A DNA stretch of 64,000 nucleotides from Sphingomonas alpina (GCF_014490665.1 NZ_CP061038.1:4238501-4302500); one strand, 5' to 3'. Shown: positions 25,760 to 35,324, counted from the first letter of the stretch. Translations and numbers: made by a program. The notes: generated by a model from the letters alone, not told the origin.

Positions 25760-26154
25760 AGCCGCGCCAGCATGCGTTCGATCGATTCGTGATGCGTCTC
25801 GTTATCGCCGCACTCGCGTTCGAGCATCGCCTTGATCTTCTCCAGTTCCTTTTCGGTCAGATGCTCGATGCCGATAAAGTCGGTGCGTGCCTCGGTATTG
25901 GCGCGAATCAGTTCATCGAGCTTGGCCTGGATCGCGCTGGCATCGCGATTCTGCGCATTCTGGATCAGGAACACCATCAGGAAGGTGACGATCGTGGTGC
26001 CGGTGTTGATCACCAGCTGCCAGGTGTCGGAATAGGCGAACACCGGCCCGGTGATGCCCCACACGGCAACGACCAGGAACGCCAGCATGAACGCGGGCGG
26101 GCGCCCCGCCCAGCTTGCCACTTTCTGCGCCACCGCTTCGAAAAACCGATCCAT
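25756..26154 (-). CDS. Low-affinity iron permease-like small membrane protein
   Basis: 132 residues from the ATG at 26154. Two membrane segments (PPAFMLAFLVVAVWGITGPVF and WQLVINTGTTIVTFLMVFLIQNAQNRD) match the family named after yeast Fet4. In bacteria these short forms have one unit and no proven iron transport. The C-terminal half is a charged helix (AIQAKLDELIRANTEARTDF...LEKIKAMLERE). It is divergent from aguB with a 50-bp gap. Confidence 0.88.
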   Translation of the reverse strand: MDRFFEAVAQKVASWAGRPPAFMLAFLVVAVWGITGPVFAYSDTWQLVINTGTTIVTFLMVFLIQNAQNRDASAIQAKLDELIRANTEARTDFIGIEHLTEKELEKIKAMLERECGDNETHHESIERMLARL

Positions 26155-26204
26155 ATTTCCGTCCCTCGATTTGAAACCCAACGCCGAACCGCTAAGTAGC
26201 GCGC

Positions 26205-27065
<861 letters not shown>

Positions 27066-27077
27066 GCAGACCGGTTC

Positions 27078-27261
27078 TGCTGGCTGTTCTTGCCGAAAAT
27101 GTTTTTTGCTGGCTGTTAAGTTGGATTTTTCTTCCGAATTTCCACTTTTTATCAAAGGCTTGTGACATGCTGGCTGTTATCGAATAACAGCCAGGTATCA
27201 GCCAGCATAACAGCCAGCGAACAGCCAACGACACACGCTGTTACGTGCCGTAACAGCCAGC
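27078..27261. repeat. Word array 1: TGCTGGCTGTT forward copies, then AACAGCCAGC reverse copies
   Basis: Forward TGCTGGCTGTT is found at 27078-27088, 27107-27117 and 27168-27178. Reverse-complement copies follow at 27186-27194, 27199-27207 (CAGCCAGCA), 27209-27218, 27220-27229 (one change) and 27252-27261. Two pairs form perfect hairpins: CTGGCTGTTAT-cga-ATAACAGCCAG (27170-27194) and GCTGTTACG-tgc-CGTAACAGC (27237-27257). The surrounding DNA is less GC-rich than the genes. It lies between the convergent aguB and phosphatase-like genes. No coding region is supported in 27066-27519; the rest of the gap holds a REP-like element. Confidence 0.9.
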
Positions 27262-27448
27262 TTCATGTACCAACCATGAGAAAGAGCGGGGCGGGGCGCG
27301 AGTGACGCATCGCCTGGTTCAACGCTGCCATCAGCCGCCGCCCGGTTGAATCGAGGCGGTGGCATCAATCCGGCCTGAAGCAATATCGACTTGGGTAGTA
27401 TCGCCTCCCGTTCGGCTCCGGACTGGATCCGGGGCTATCGAAGTCCAT

Positions 27449-27486
27449 GCGCTGCGCGTGCCCTTCGACAGGCTCAGGGCGAACGG
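27449..27486. repeat. Sphingomonad REP-like element
   Basis: Contains CCCTTCGACAGGCTCAGGGC followed by GAACGG, preceded by the loop-type sequence CATGCGCTGCGCGTG. The element at 34071-34125 has the same parts. It lies 3' of the phosphatase-like gene. Such elements are dispersed in sphingomonad genomes and may act as mRNA-end structures. Confidence 0.75.
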
Positions 27487-27519
27487 AAGGAGGGTGGATC
27501 AACTCAGCTGTAAATCACT

Positions 27520-27861
27520 CTAACGGCTCGTCGGCACATCCGGAAAATAGCGCGCCAGCTTCACCTCCAGCAGCCGCACCAGTTCCGGTTGCATGAATGC
27601 ATAATCGTCCGGAATATCGAGGCAGATGATGCGGGCCTGTTTCAGGGCCGGGCGAAACCGCTTCTGCAGCTTGTTGCGATGCGTCTTCTCCATGACGAAA
27701 ATCACGTCCGCCCATTCGACCAGCTCGGCCGTGAGCGGGTTGTCGGCGTCGTGATTGGTGCCGGCTGATTCGACCTCCATGTCGGGCCGCGACGCGAAAA
27801 TCTGTTCCGCGGTCGGGCTGCGCAGCCGGTTCTGGCTGCACACGAAGAGGATCTTCTTCAT
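27520..27861 (-). CDS. Low-molecular-weight protein tyrosine phosphatase-like protein
   Basis: 113 residues from the ATG at 27861, shorter than usual LMW-PTPs (about 150). The P-loop is VCSQNRLRSPTAEQIF (C-x5-R-S), at the N-terminus as in LMW-PTPs. The usual C-terminal DP acid motif is replaced by ICLDIPDDYAFMQ, which could supply the acid. It could be a small phosphatase or an arsenate reductase-like protein; the phosphatase fold is clear, the substrate is not. Its ATG overlaps the stop of the DNA glycosylase gene as ATGA. Confidence 0.87.
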   Translation of the reverse strand: MKKILFVCSQNRLRSPTAEQIFASRPDMEVESAGTNHDADNPLTAELVEWADVIFVMEKTHRNKLQKRFRPALKQARIICLDIPDDYAFMQPELVRLLEVKLARYFPDVPTSR

Positions 27862-28517
27862 GCCGGCCGCAATTCCAGCGCCCGCGCGAACACCGCCTCG
27901 AACATCTCGGCCGTCAGCCGTCCGGTATTCTGATTGTAGCGCGAGCAATGATAGCTATCGATCAGGATGCGGCCATCGGGCACGCGGTGTTCGGCGAGAT
28001 GCGCGAAGCGGCATTTGGGCAGCTTGCCGCCGAGAATCTTCACCGCCGACTGATGCGCGATCTGGCCGAGCGCAATGTACACGCGCGCTTTGGGCAATGC
28101 CGCGGCCTGGCCGGCGAGAAACGGGCGGCAGGCGCGGATTTCCTCCGGCGTCGGCTTGTTCTGCGGCGGCAGGCATTTGACCGCATTGATGATGATCGCG
28201 CCGTCGAGCCGCAGTGAATCGTCGGGCCTGGCCTCGTACGTGCCGCTGGCCAGCCCGAACTTCGCCAGCGTGTTGTACAGCAACGGCCCCGATTGATCGC
28301 CGGTAAAGGGCCGCCCGGTACGGTTGGCGCCATGCTTGCCGGGTGCGAGCCCGACGATCGCCAGCCAGGCATCGGGATCGCCGAACGCATTGACCGGTCC
28401 ATTCCACCAGTCGGGATGCTCGATGCGGAGATCGTCGCGAAAGGCGACGAGGCGCGGGCAGCGCGGGCAATCATGCGGCGCTTCGGTATGCGGAATCGGA
28501 CTGGGTGCGAAGTTCAT
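27858..28517 (-). CDS. Uracil-DNA glycosylase, family 5 (UdgB-like)
   Basis: 219 residues from the ATG at 28517. Removes uracil and other deaminated bases from DNA. Motif A is GLAPGKHGANRTGRPFTGDQ, lacking the Asp/Asn base-activating residue of other families, as in family 5. The C-terminal motif is DSYHCSRYNQNTGRLT. Cys residues in CPRCPRLVAF and AVKCLPPQNK may help bind the iron-sulfur cluster known in this family. It is upstream of and coupled to the phosphatase-like gene, and divergent from folK. Confidence 0.9.
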   Translation of the reverse strand: MNFAPSPIPHTEAPHDCPRCPRLVAFRDDLRIEHPDWWNGPVNAFGDPDAWLAIVGLAPGKHGANRTGRPFTGDQSGPLLYNTLAKFGLASGTYEARPDDSLRLDGAIIINAVKCLPPQNKPTPEEIRACRPFLAGQAAALPKARVYIALGQIAHQSAVKILGGKLPKCRFAHLAEHRVPDGRILIDSYHCSRYNQNTGRLTAEMFEAVFARALELRPA

Positions 28518-28540
28518 CGAAACGCGATACGCAGGTTGCC

Positions 28541-29026
28541 GTGCCGATCTCAACTTATGCCATTTCCATCGGGTCGAACCGCCCGGGCCGTCACGGACGT
28601 CCCGAAGCGGAAGTGAGTGCCGCGATCGGCGCGCTGACAGGCGTGGTGGCCGTGGCGCCGATCATCGCCAGCGCACCGATCGGCCCGTCGATTCGGCGCT
28701 TCGCCAACACCGCCATACTGGTCGAGACGAAAGACGATCCGCCCGCCCTGCTCGCGCGGCTGAAAGCGATCGAGCGCGATTTCGGGCGGCGGCGCGGGCG
28801 GCGCTGGGGCGCGCGGGTGATCGACCTCGACATCATCCTGTGGTCGGGCGGCAGCTGGGGCGAGGCCGGCCTGACCGTCCCGCATATCGGCTTTCGCGCG
28901 CGCGGCTTCGTGCTCGATCCACTCGCCCGCATCGCCGCCGATTGGCGTGATCCGGTCACCGGGCTGAGCGTCCGGCAGCTCGCTTACCGTTTGCGCGCGG
29001 TTGACCAGCGCGCGTCGCGCCCCTAA
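28541..29026 (+). CDS. folK: HPPK (2-amino-4-hydroxy-6-hydroxymethyldihydropteridine pyrophosphokinase)
   Basis: Transfers pyrophosphate from ATP to 6-hydroxymethyl-dihydropterin in folate synthesis. About 161 residues from GTG 28541; a GTG at 28505 is in frame but would overlap the divergent UdgB start. Motifs: ISIGSNRPGRHG, FANTAILVET, and RRWGARVIDLDIILWSGG, which holds the metal-binding DxD. The product is somewhat divergent: residues around the GSN motif differ from E. coli. Confidence 0.92.
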   Translation: MPISTYAISIGSNRPGRHGRPEAEVSAAIGALTGVVAVAPIIASAPIGPSIRRFANTAILVETKDDPPALLARLKAIERDFGRRRGRRWGARVIDLDIILWSGGSWGEAGLTVPHIGFRARGFVLDPLARIAADWRDPVTGLSVRQLAYRLRAVDQRASRP

Positions 29027-29053
29027 CGCGCGTCACTTGCCCGGCATGTGTGG

Positions 29054-29129
<76 letters not shown>

Positions 29130-29272
29130 TCGCCGCTTAGCATTCGCTGGATCGTATCCATCCTCATCGACGCATTGTCACCAGCGTCTTTGCTTCTCCA
29201 ACCTCGAAGATCTGGCAACCCGCGATCGCGCCGTATATGTTTTTGCGGGTATCCGTTCCCGGAGGCTGCCCG

Positions 29273-30016
29273 TTGACGCAAGAAACGCGGTTTTGGACTA
29301 TTCTGGCCCTGATCGTGGCGATTGCCGCAACATGGTTCACCTACGAGCAACTGGTTATCGCACGTCAGAACGTGGTGCCGGCTTTGTCGACAGGGTCGAA
29401 CAAGATGCCGAATTCCGCTGACATGCCGACTCAGCAGAAGATTCCCGGCAACGATGGCGAGAATTCTCCAGAACCAAAGGCAGCGACGCCGACCACAACG
29501 AAAGGATCGGCGCCGGCACTTTCCTCTGCAGTGTCCGACGCGAGCTATTTTACCGAGGTGAGCACACGGTGCATTTCCAGCACGCTAAGCGGCGCCCCCG
29601 GGTTTTTGTGCGAAAAGTCGAGAGGAACGGGAGCCTATCGGCGGACTGATCCTGTTTCCTATGGATGTTCACTGGATTTATCGCTGAAATACGGCTTCAT
29701 CTGCCTTCAGCCGGGTGGTCGCAGAGTTAACCTGGGAGAGGAGCCTGTCACACTCTTTGCCAGGGCGAATCGCGCACGCGCCTGCATCTTGGATAATCGT
29801 ATCGATGACAGCCATCTGCGATGTGAGGAGGCGTCCGGATCAGGCCATTATGTCGCCCTCGACAAGAAGGAGTTTGGATGCATAGCGACCAGCGCTGGCG
29901 AAACCTGTCGCGGCGTGGGTGGGAAGCGTATTCATGTCCCGACGCAAGGAAAAGCTCTTCTGGAAGCGCCGGAAAAATATTCCGATGAGCAGCGTTATCT
30001 CGTTTTCATTTCCTGA
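29273..30016 (+). CDS. Membrane-anchored protein with two four-Cys repeats, unknown
   Basis: 247 residues from TTG 29273, chosen because a perfect GGAGG lies 7 bp upstream; ATG 29237 has no such site. An N-terminal membrane anchor (FWTILALIVAIAATWFTYEQL) is followed by a Thr/Pro/Ser-rich linker (about 40-85). Then come two homologous units with Cys at 100, 113, 132, 144 and at 171, 184, 203, 212. The first three spacings match exactly (x12, x18), suggesting paired disulfides in an extracytoplasmic domain duplicated in tandem. Base composition is less GC-rich than neighbouring genes, and it sits beside a tRNA, so horizontal origin is possible. I do not recognise the family. Confidence 0.7.
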   Translation: MTQETRFWTILALIVAIAATWFTYEQLVIARQNVVPALSTGSNKMPNSADMPTQQKIPGNDGENSPEPKAATPTTTKGSAPALSSAVSDASYFTEVSTRCISSTLSGAPGFLCEKSRGTGAYRRTDPVSYGCSLDLSLKYGFICLQPGGRRVNLGEEPVTLFARANRARACILDNRIDDSHLRCEEASGSGHYVALDKKEFGCIATSAGETCRGVGGKRIHVPTQGKALLEAPEKYSDEQRYLVFIS

Positions 30017-30163
30017 ATCGGCGCGTGGGATTTGGCCTGTTGCATTTGAACCGAATCGATTTGAAAAGAATTATTCCGCTCATACCCGCACGATCCCAAA
30101 TTGTTCGGGCGATGCCGCATCATGGTCGCCGGGCCTCCCTCGACCATCGCCGCAAGACCAGCC

Positions 30164-30925
30164 ATGATCCCCTCCATGATCGCTGAAGACCCACTCCATG
30201 CCGAGGGCGCGGATGCCGCGGGCGAGATCCCCGGTGGCGTACGGCATCCGCCCTGGCTGCTCGCGGCAGGCGGCGCGGTCGCGCTGGCGGCGCTGATCGT
30301 CACGCTGATCGGCCTGTTCGTCGATCGCGGCCATCGCTTCGCCTTCGATTCGGCGATCCTGCTCGCTGCGCGGCACGGCGAAGCGCATGGCGTGCCGGTC
30401 GGCCCCTATTGGATGAAGCAGGCAGCGATCGATGTCACCGCACTGGGCGGCGAGACCGTGCTGGTGCTGGTCGTATTGATCACCGCCGGGTTCCTTGCGG
30501 TCCGGCGGCTCTGGCTGACCCTCGCGCTGGTGCTGGGCGGCACGATCAGCGGGTCGATCGCAGTCGCGATCGTCAAATCGCTGGTCGGCCGCCCGCGCCC
30601 CGACCTGACCGACCATCTCGTCCAGGTATCGTCAGAGAGTTTCCCGAGCGGCCATGCCGCCAACAGCGCAATCATCTATCTGACCATCGCCACGCTGATC
30701 ATGCAGATCGCGCCGGGGGGCGGATCGCGCCGCTATATCCTGATCGTCGCGGCGCTGCTGGTCACCGCGATCGGCATGAGCCGGGTCTATCTCGGCGTGC
30801 ACTGGCCAAGCGACGTGCTTGGCGGCTGGGCGTTCGGAACATTATGGGCGATCGGCTGGTGGGCGATCGGCGCCTGGGCCAGGCTCAGGCGCGCCGGCGT
30901 GTCGGTATTACACCCCGGCGAGTAG
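30164..30925 (+). CDS. PAP2-superfamily membrane phosphatase
   Basis: About 253 residues from ATG 30164; ATG 30122 and 30176 are alternatives. Five or six membrane segments and the three acid-phosphatase motifs are seen: KSLVGRPRPDL, FPSGHAANSA and SRVYLGVHWPSDVLGG. The family dephosphorylates lipid phosphates such as phosphatidic acid, undecaprenyl pyrophosphate or lipid A groups; the substrate is not readable. The 3' end overlaps the convergent lyase gene by 18 bp. Confidence 0.93.
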   Translation: MIPSMIAEDPLHAEGADAAGEIPGGVRHPPWLLAAGGAVALAALIVTLIGLFVDRGHRFAFDSAILLAARHGEAHGVPVGPYWMKQAAIDVTALGGETVLVLVVLITAGFLAVRRLWLTLALVLGGTISGSIAVAIVKSLVGRPRPDLTDHLVQVSSESFPSGHAANSAIIYLTIATLIMQIAPGGGSRRYILIVAALLVTAIGMSRVYLGVHWPSDVLGGWAFGTLWAIGWWAIGAWARLRRAGVSVLHPGE

Positions 30926-31738
30926 CCGCTGCGCCGATTTGAGGTGCGGTGCATCGACCATCTTGCCGTCGAGCGCCAGCGCCCCCGCGCCGGGATTCGC
31001 TTCGAACAGGGCAACGACGCTGCGGGCGTGATCAATCTCCGCCTCGCTTGGCGTGAAGGCGGCATTGATCACCGGCACCTGTGACGGATGAATCGCCATC
31101 ATGCCGGTGAAACCGTCGCGCCGCGCCCGCGCGGCGTAGGCAGCCAGCCCGTCGAGATCGCGGAAATCGGGATAGACCGTCTCAATCGCCGGCACGCCCG
31201 CCGCATGCGCGCCGAACAAGGTGAGCGAGCGGGCGAGCTGATATGGCGCAGTATAGCTGCCATCGGCCTCACGCGAGGTCGCAGCACCAATCGCGGCGGG
31301 CAGATCCTCCGCCCCCCAGGTCAGGCCGGCGAGGCGCGATGTGACGCCGCCATAGCTGCCCAGTGAAAAAATCGCCGCCGGCGTCTCGGTTGCAATCGGC
31401 AGGATCGCGATCTCGCCCGACAGCCGCGCATCGAGCGCGGCAAGCGACGCCGCGCCTTCGGCCTTGGGCAGCAACAGCCCATCGGGACCGGCAGTCAGCA
31501 CCGCCGCCAGGTCATCGTCGATCAGCCCGGAGTCGAGCGGATTGACCCGGACATAGAGCGTCGCCGTGCGTGGCCGGCGCAGGAATTCGGCCACCGCCGT
31601 GCGCGCGCCGGGCTTGGCCGCCAGGCTGACCGAATCCTCCAGGTCGAGGATCAGCACATCGGCACCGAGCCCCAGTGCCTTTTCCATCCGGTCGGGACGG
31701 TCGCCGGGAACGAACAGCAACGAGCGCAGGCGGGGCAT
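30908..31738 (-). CDS. HpcH/HpaI (CitE-like) CoA-ester lyase
   Basis: 276 residues from ATG 31738 with AGGAGA upstream. TIM-barrel aldolase/lyase of the CitE branch: LRSLLFVPGDRPDRMEKAL, ADVLILDLEDSV (substrate/metal Asp-Glu), LYVRVNPLDSGL, DGLLLPKAEG, and GFTGMMAIHPSQV. Family members cleave or hydrolyse acyl-CoA thioesters such as citramalyl- or malyl-CoA. No citrate lyase partner subunits are present, so it probably works alone on a dicarboxylic CoA ester. Confidence 0.92.
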   Translation of the reverse strand: MPRLRSLLFVPGDRPDRMEKALGLGADVLILDLEDSVSLAAKPGARTAVAEFLRRPRTATLYVRVNPLDSGLIDDDLAAVLTAGPDGLLLPKAEGAASLAALDARLSGEIAILPIATETPAAIFSLGSYGGVTSRLAGLTWGAEDLPAAIGAATSREADGSYTAPYQLARSLTLFGAHAAGVPAIETVYPDFRDLDGLAAYAARARRDGFTGMMAIHPSQVPVINAAFTPSEAEIDHARSVVALFEANPGAGALALDGKMVDAPHLKSAQRLLAGV

Positions 31739-31811
31739 CGGATTCTCCTGAAACGGCGATCCGCCCCCTATCATAGCCAGAGCGTGCCAAGGCAACGACG
31801 AAGCGTCTTGT

Positions 31812-31831
31812 GACTTTATACCATTACATTT
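31812..31831. promoter_or_regulatory. Candidate Zur box before the ZnuD-like receptor
   Basis: Read on the minus strand as AAATGTAATGGTATAAAGTC, it keeps most positions of the enterobacterial Zur consensus AAATGTTATAATATAACATT, starting with AAATGT and sharing TATAA. It is 30 bp upstream of the receptor ATG, in a position to overlap the promoter. This is a by-eye match to a degenerate palindrome. Confidence 0.45.
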
Positions 31832-31861
31832 AAGGCGCCGCTCAAATAAGAAAGGGCCTTC

Positions 31862-34030
31862 ATGATTCGTCGTCTTTTGCTCGCCAGCACCGCTTCCGTC
31901 CCCGCGCTCGTTTTTGCCTTCGCTCAACCGGCGCTTGCCCAGGACACGCCCGCCGACACCGCCGCCGCACCCGCAAAAGCGACGAATGACGACAGCCGCG
32001 ACATCATCATCACCGCGCCGTTCGAACAGAGCGAAGGCGATGTCCTATCGGGCACATCGGTCCTGTCCGGCGACGCACTGACGCGCAGCCTGAAGCCGAC
32101 GATCGGCGAAACGCTGGCCAAGCTGCCCGGTGTCTCGGCGACCTCGTTCGGTCCGAGCGCGTCGCGCCCGATCCTGCGCGGTTTCCAGGGCGAGCGCATC
32201 CGCGTGCTGACCGACGGGATCGGATCGATCGACGTGTCCAATACCTCGGTCGACCATGCCGTGATCATCGATCCGCTGCTGGCCGAACGCATCGAAGTGC
32301 TGCGCGGCCCCTCGGCGCTGCTGTTCGGTTCCTCGGCGGTCGGCGGCGTGGTCAACGTCATCGACACGCGCATTCCACGCAGCGTGCCGGAAAAAGGCTA
32401 TCGGTTCAGCGGCACCGCCACCTATGGCTCGGCCGCCGATGAGCGCACGATCGGCGGCGCGGGCGATGTCGCGGTCGGCCAGCACCTCGTACTTCATGCC
32501 GACGGCTCCTATTCGAAGAGCGGCGACCTGCGCATCGGCGGATATGCCCTGACCCCCGAGCGGCGCCGCGAAGCGCTGGCGACCAGCCTGTTGCCGGTCG
32601 ACCCGGCCGATCCCGAGCCGATCGATTATGCCGCCAATGCCGCGATCAAGGGCAAGCTGCCCAATTCGTCGAGCGAGACCTGGACCGCCGGCGCCGGCGC
32701 GACGATCATCACCGACACCGGCAATCTCGGCATTTCCTACAGCCATTATGACAGCCTGTACGGTGTGCCGATCCGCTATGCGACGCTACCCGGCGAGGGG
32801 CAGGAAGCGCCGCGCCTGTCGGTGGTGCAGAACCGCGTCGACCTGCGCGGCGAAGTCGAGACCGGCGGCGGTTTCCTCGACAAGATCAAGATCCGCGCCG
32901 GCCAGGCAAGCTATCGCCATTTCGAACTGGAAGAGGATGGCTCGGTCGGCACTGCCTTTTACAACAAGGGCCTGGAAGGCCGGCTTGAAGTGATCCAGGC
33001 CGATCATGGCGGCTGGAAGGGCGCATCGGGCGTGCAATTCTTCAACCGCATTTTCGACGTGAAGGGCGAAGAAGCCTTTCTGCCCAAGAACGAAACCAAC
33101 CAGACCGGCTTCTTCACGCTGCAGCAGCTCGATCTCGGCGCGTTCAAGGCCGAGGGTGGCCTCCGCTATGAGCTGACCGATGTCGCGTCACGCACGCCGG
33201 TGGACGATCTGCGCTTCTTTCGCGGCAGCCGCCATTTCGAAGCGCTGTCGGGCTCGATCGGCGCGTCTTATGGCCTGACCGACGGGATCCGCTTCGGGCT
33301 CAACCTGTCGCACACCGAACGCGCGCCCTCAGCGGAGGAATTGTTCGCCAATGGCGGGCATGCCGGGACCCAGGCCTATGAACTGGGCAACGCCGATTTC
33401 CGGCTCGAGAAGAGCTGGGGCCTGGAAGCCACGCTGCACGCGCATGGCGAGGGCTACAGCTTCGACGCGTCGGCCTATTACAATAAATTCACCAACTATA
33501 TCTCGGAGAACCAGGTCGATCAGGCGGTGTGCGAAGCCGCCGCTGCGCCGAGCGGGCGCGAGGTCGAATTCCCCTGCTTCCAGTTCAGCCAGGCCAATGC
33601 GCGCTATTATGGCTTCGAGGCGCAGGGGTCGGTGCTGCTGACGCGGATCGGCGACTATAAGATCAACGTCGATGCGCTGGGCGATTATGTCCATGCCAAT
33701 ATCGTCGACCAGGGTCCGATTCCGCGCATCCCGGCACCGCGCGTGCTGGGCGGGATCGAGGCGCAATCGGACCGCATCACTGGCCGGCTCGAGGCCGAGC
33801 ATGTGTTCGACCAGAACCGCGTGACCGCATTCGAGACGCCGACCAAGGGCTATACGATGGTCAACGCGGCCCTGTCGTTCAAGCCATTCGGCGCCGACAA
33901 CAAGACCACGCTCGACATCAGCGCCAACAACATCTTCGATGTCGATGCGCGCCGCCATGCGAGCTTCCTGAAGGATTTCGCCCCGCTCGCCGGGCGCGAT
34001 ATCCGGGCGACGTTGCGCTTCAGCCTGTAG
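31862..34030 (+). CDS. TonB-dependent receptor, ZnuD-like (probable zinc uptake)
   Basis: 722 residues with a signal peptide (to about FAQPALAQ). The plug has GETLAKLPGVSATSFGPSAS, RPILRGFQGERIRVLTDGIG, DVSNTSVDHAVIIDPLLAER and GSSAVGGVVNVIDTRIPR, which closely follow the order seen in ZnuD zinc receptors. A 22-strand-type barrel follows, ending in an aromatic-poor FSL. The AT-rich upstream region carries a candidate Zur box. Zinc (or possibly another metal/heme) uptake is inferred from family resemblance. Confidence 0.88.
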   Translation: MIRRLLLASTASVPALVFAFAQPALAQDTPADTAAAPAKATNDDSRDIIITAPFEQSEGDVLSGTSVLSGDALTRSLKPTIGETLAKLPGVSATSFGPSASRPILRGFQGERIRVLTDGIGSIDVSNTSVDHAVIIDPLLAERIEVLRGPSALLFGSSAVGGVVNVIDTRIPRSVPEKGYRFSGTATYGSAADERTIGGAGDVAVGQHLVLHADGSYSKSGDLRIGGYALTPERRREALATSLLPVDPADPEPIDYAANAAIKGKLPNSSSETWTAGAGATIITDTGNLGISYSHYDSLYGVPIRYATLPGEGQEAPRLSVVQNRVDLRGEVETGGGFLDKIKIRAGQASYRHFELEEDGSVGTAFYNKGLEGRLEVIQADHGGWKGASGVQFFNRIFDVKGEEAFLPKNETNQTGFFTLQQLDLGAFKAEGGLRYELTDVASRTPVDDLRFFRGSRHFEALSGSIGASYGLTDGIRFGLNLSHTERAPSAEELFANGGHAGTQAYELGNADFRLEKSWGLEATLHAHGEGYSFDASAYYNKFTNYISENQVDQAVCEAAAAPSGREVEFPCFQFSQANARYYGFEAQGSVLLTRIGDYKINVDALGDYVHANIVDQGPIPRIPAPRVLGGIEAQSDRITGRLEAEHVFDQNRVTAFETPTKGYTMVNAALSFKPFGADNKTTLDISANNIFDVDARRHASFLKDFAPLAGRDIRATLRFSL

Positions 34031-34070
34031 GAGATTTCGCGCTCAGGGCGAACCTCATCCGTTCGCCCTG

Positions 34071-34125
34071 AGTCTGTCGAACGGCATGCGCAGCGCATAG
34101 GGTTCGACAGGTTCAGCCCGAGCGG
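34071..34125. repeat. REP-like hairpin after the ZnuD-like gene
   Basis: GTTCGCCCTGAGTCTGTCGAAC pairs imperfectly with GTTCGACAGGTTCAGCCCGAGCGG around a loop containing ATGCGCAGCGCAT. It is the same family as 27449-27486. It lies between convergent genes, so it may stabilise or end both mRNAs. Confidence 0.75.
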
Positions 34126-34148
34126 GTTTGGCCTTATCCCAAGAGAAC

Positions 34149-35150
34149 CTAAAGCGCGGCGATCGCTTCGGCGAGCGGGCGGATGGCGTCGGGCTGGTGA
34201 TCCCAGGAGGTCACCAGCCGCGCTTCGCCCGGGCCCCAGTCGTAGAAATCAAACCCCTTGGCGCGGAGCTTTTCCGCCTCCGCGGCGGTGACGCGCAGGA
34301 ACACTTCGTTCGCCTCGACCGGATAGACCAGCCGCTCGCCCGCCGCCTTGGCCAGCATCGTCGCCCCGGCATTCGATGCACGGGCATTGTCGAGCCACAG
34401 ATCATGGTCCAGCAATGCGTGGATCTGCGCGGCGAGGTAGCGGCCCTTGGACAACAACAGCCCGGCACGCTTGCGGCGATAGAGCGTCGCGGCGGCCAGT
34501 TCGGGCTTGAAGAAGACCAGTGCCTCGGCGCTCATCCCGCCATTCTTGACGAAGCCGAAGCTCAGCGCATCGACCCCGGCGCGCCAGGTCAGGTCGGCCG
34601 GAGTGCAGCCGAGATGCGCCACGGCATTGGCGAAGCGCGCGCCGTCCATATGCAACCCGAGCCGGCGTTCGCGCGCCAGATGGCCGATCGCCGCCACTTC
34701 ATTCGGGGTATAGACGCAGCCATATTCGGTCGCGTTGGTGATCGAGATCGCATGCGCCTGGAGCTGATGGACGTCGTTGCGGATCGGATCGAGCACCGCG
34801 GCGATGCTGGCCGGCGTCAGCTTCGCGCCTTCGCCCTCGCCAAGCAGCAGCTTCGCGCCATGGGTGTAGAAGCCAGGGGCGCCGCCTTCGTCATTCTGGA
34901 TATGCGCATCATGATGGCACACCACAGCGCCGTGGGGCGGGCACAGCGCGGCGAGCGCGAGGCAATTGGCGGAGGTGCCGGTCGGTACCCATAAGGCGCG
35001 CACGTCGGCTTCGAACAGGTCGGAGAAGCGCGCGTCGAGCTGGCGGCTCCAGCCATCGCCGTCATAGGCGGTGTCGAGCGTATTGGCCTGTTCGAGCGCC
35101 GCGAAGACGGCGGGATGAACCGGGGCGGCATTGTCGGAGAAGAAGCGCAT
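34149..35150 (-). CDS. Low-specificity L-threonine aldolase
   Basis: 333 residues from ATG 35150 (MRFFSDNAAPVHPAV). PLP enzyme that cleaves L-threonine (and allo-threonine) to glycine and acetaldehyde. Motifs: WVPTGTSANCLALAAL, HDAHIQNDEGGAPGF, GLHMDGARFANAV, and SFGFVKNGGMSAEALVFF, which contains the PLP Lys. Ends MRLVTSWDH-type motif: ARLVTSWDHQPD. It may supply glycine alongside GlyA. Confidence 0.93.
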   Translation of the reverse strand: MRFFSDNAAPVHPAVFAALEQANTLDTAYDGDGWSRQLDARFSDLFEADVRALWVPTGTSANCLALAALCPPHGAVVCHHDAHIQNDEGGAPGFYTHGAKLLLGEGEGAKLTPASIAAVLDPIRNDVHQLQAHAISITNATEYGCVYTPNEVAAIGHLARERRLGLHMDGARFANAVAHLGCTPADLTWRAGVDALSFGFVKNGGMSAEALVFFKPELAAATLYRRKRAGLLLSKGRYLAAQIHALLDHDLWLDNARASNAGATMLAKAAGERLVYPVEANEVFLRVTAAEAEKLRAKGFDFYDWGPGEARLVTSWDHQPDAIRPLAEAIAAL

Positions 35151-35214
35151 GGGCAGAGCCTTGCTGCGCCGCCCGGGTCTCGTCAACCGTGTCGATTGAG
35201 CGGTTATCATCCTT

Positions 35215-35291
35215 CCGTTCGTTTGGAGCGAAGTCGGGAAACCATGCGCAGCGATTGTGGCTAGTTTCTCGACTTCGCTCGAAACGAACGG
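35215..35291. repeat. Second REP-like hairpin family
   Basis: CCGTTCGTTTGGAGCGAAGTCG pairs with the CGACTTCGCTC...AACGAACGG arm over about 27 bp; the loop again contains ATGCGCAGCG. It lies in the 174-bp gap between the aldolase start and the PBP1A stop. Confidence 0.75.
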
Positions 35292-35324
35292 GGATGGAGG
35301 GTCGGTTCAACCCGAGTAACTATC

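Noticed and set aside
25391..26154. GFA and iron permease-like genes as part of the polyamine pathway
   Set aside because: They are antisense to aguA and aguB and have no known polyamine role.
27078..27261. CRISPR array or replication iterons
   Set aside because: Words are too short and irregularly spaced for CRISPR, occur in both orientations, and no cas or rep gene is near.
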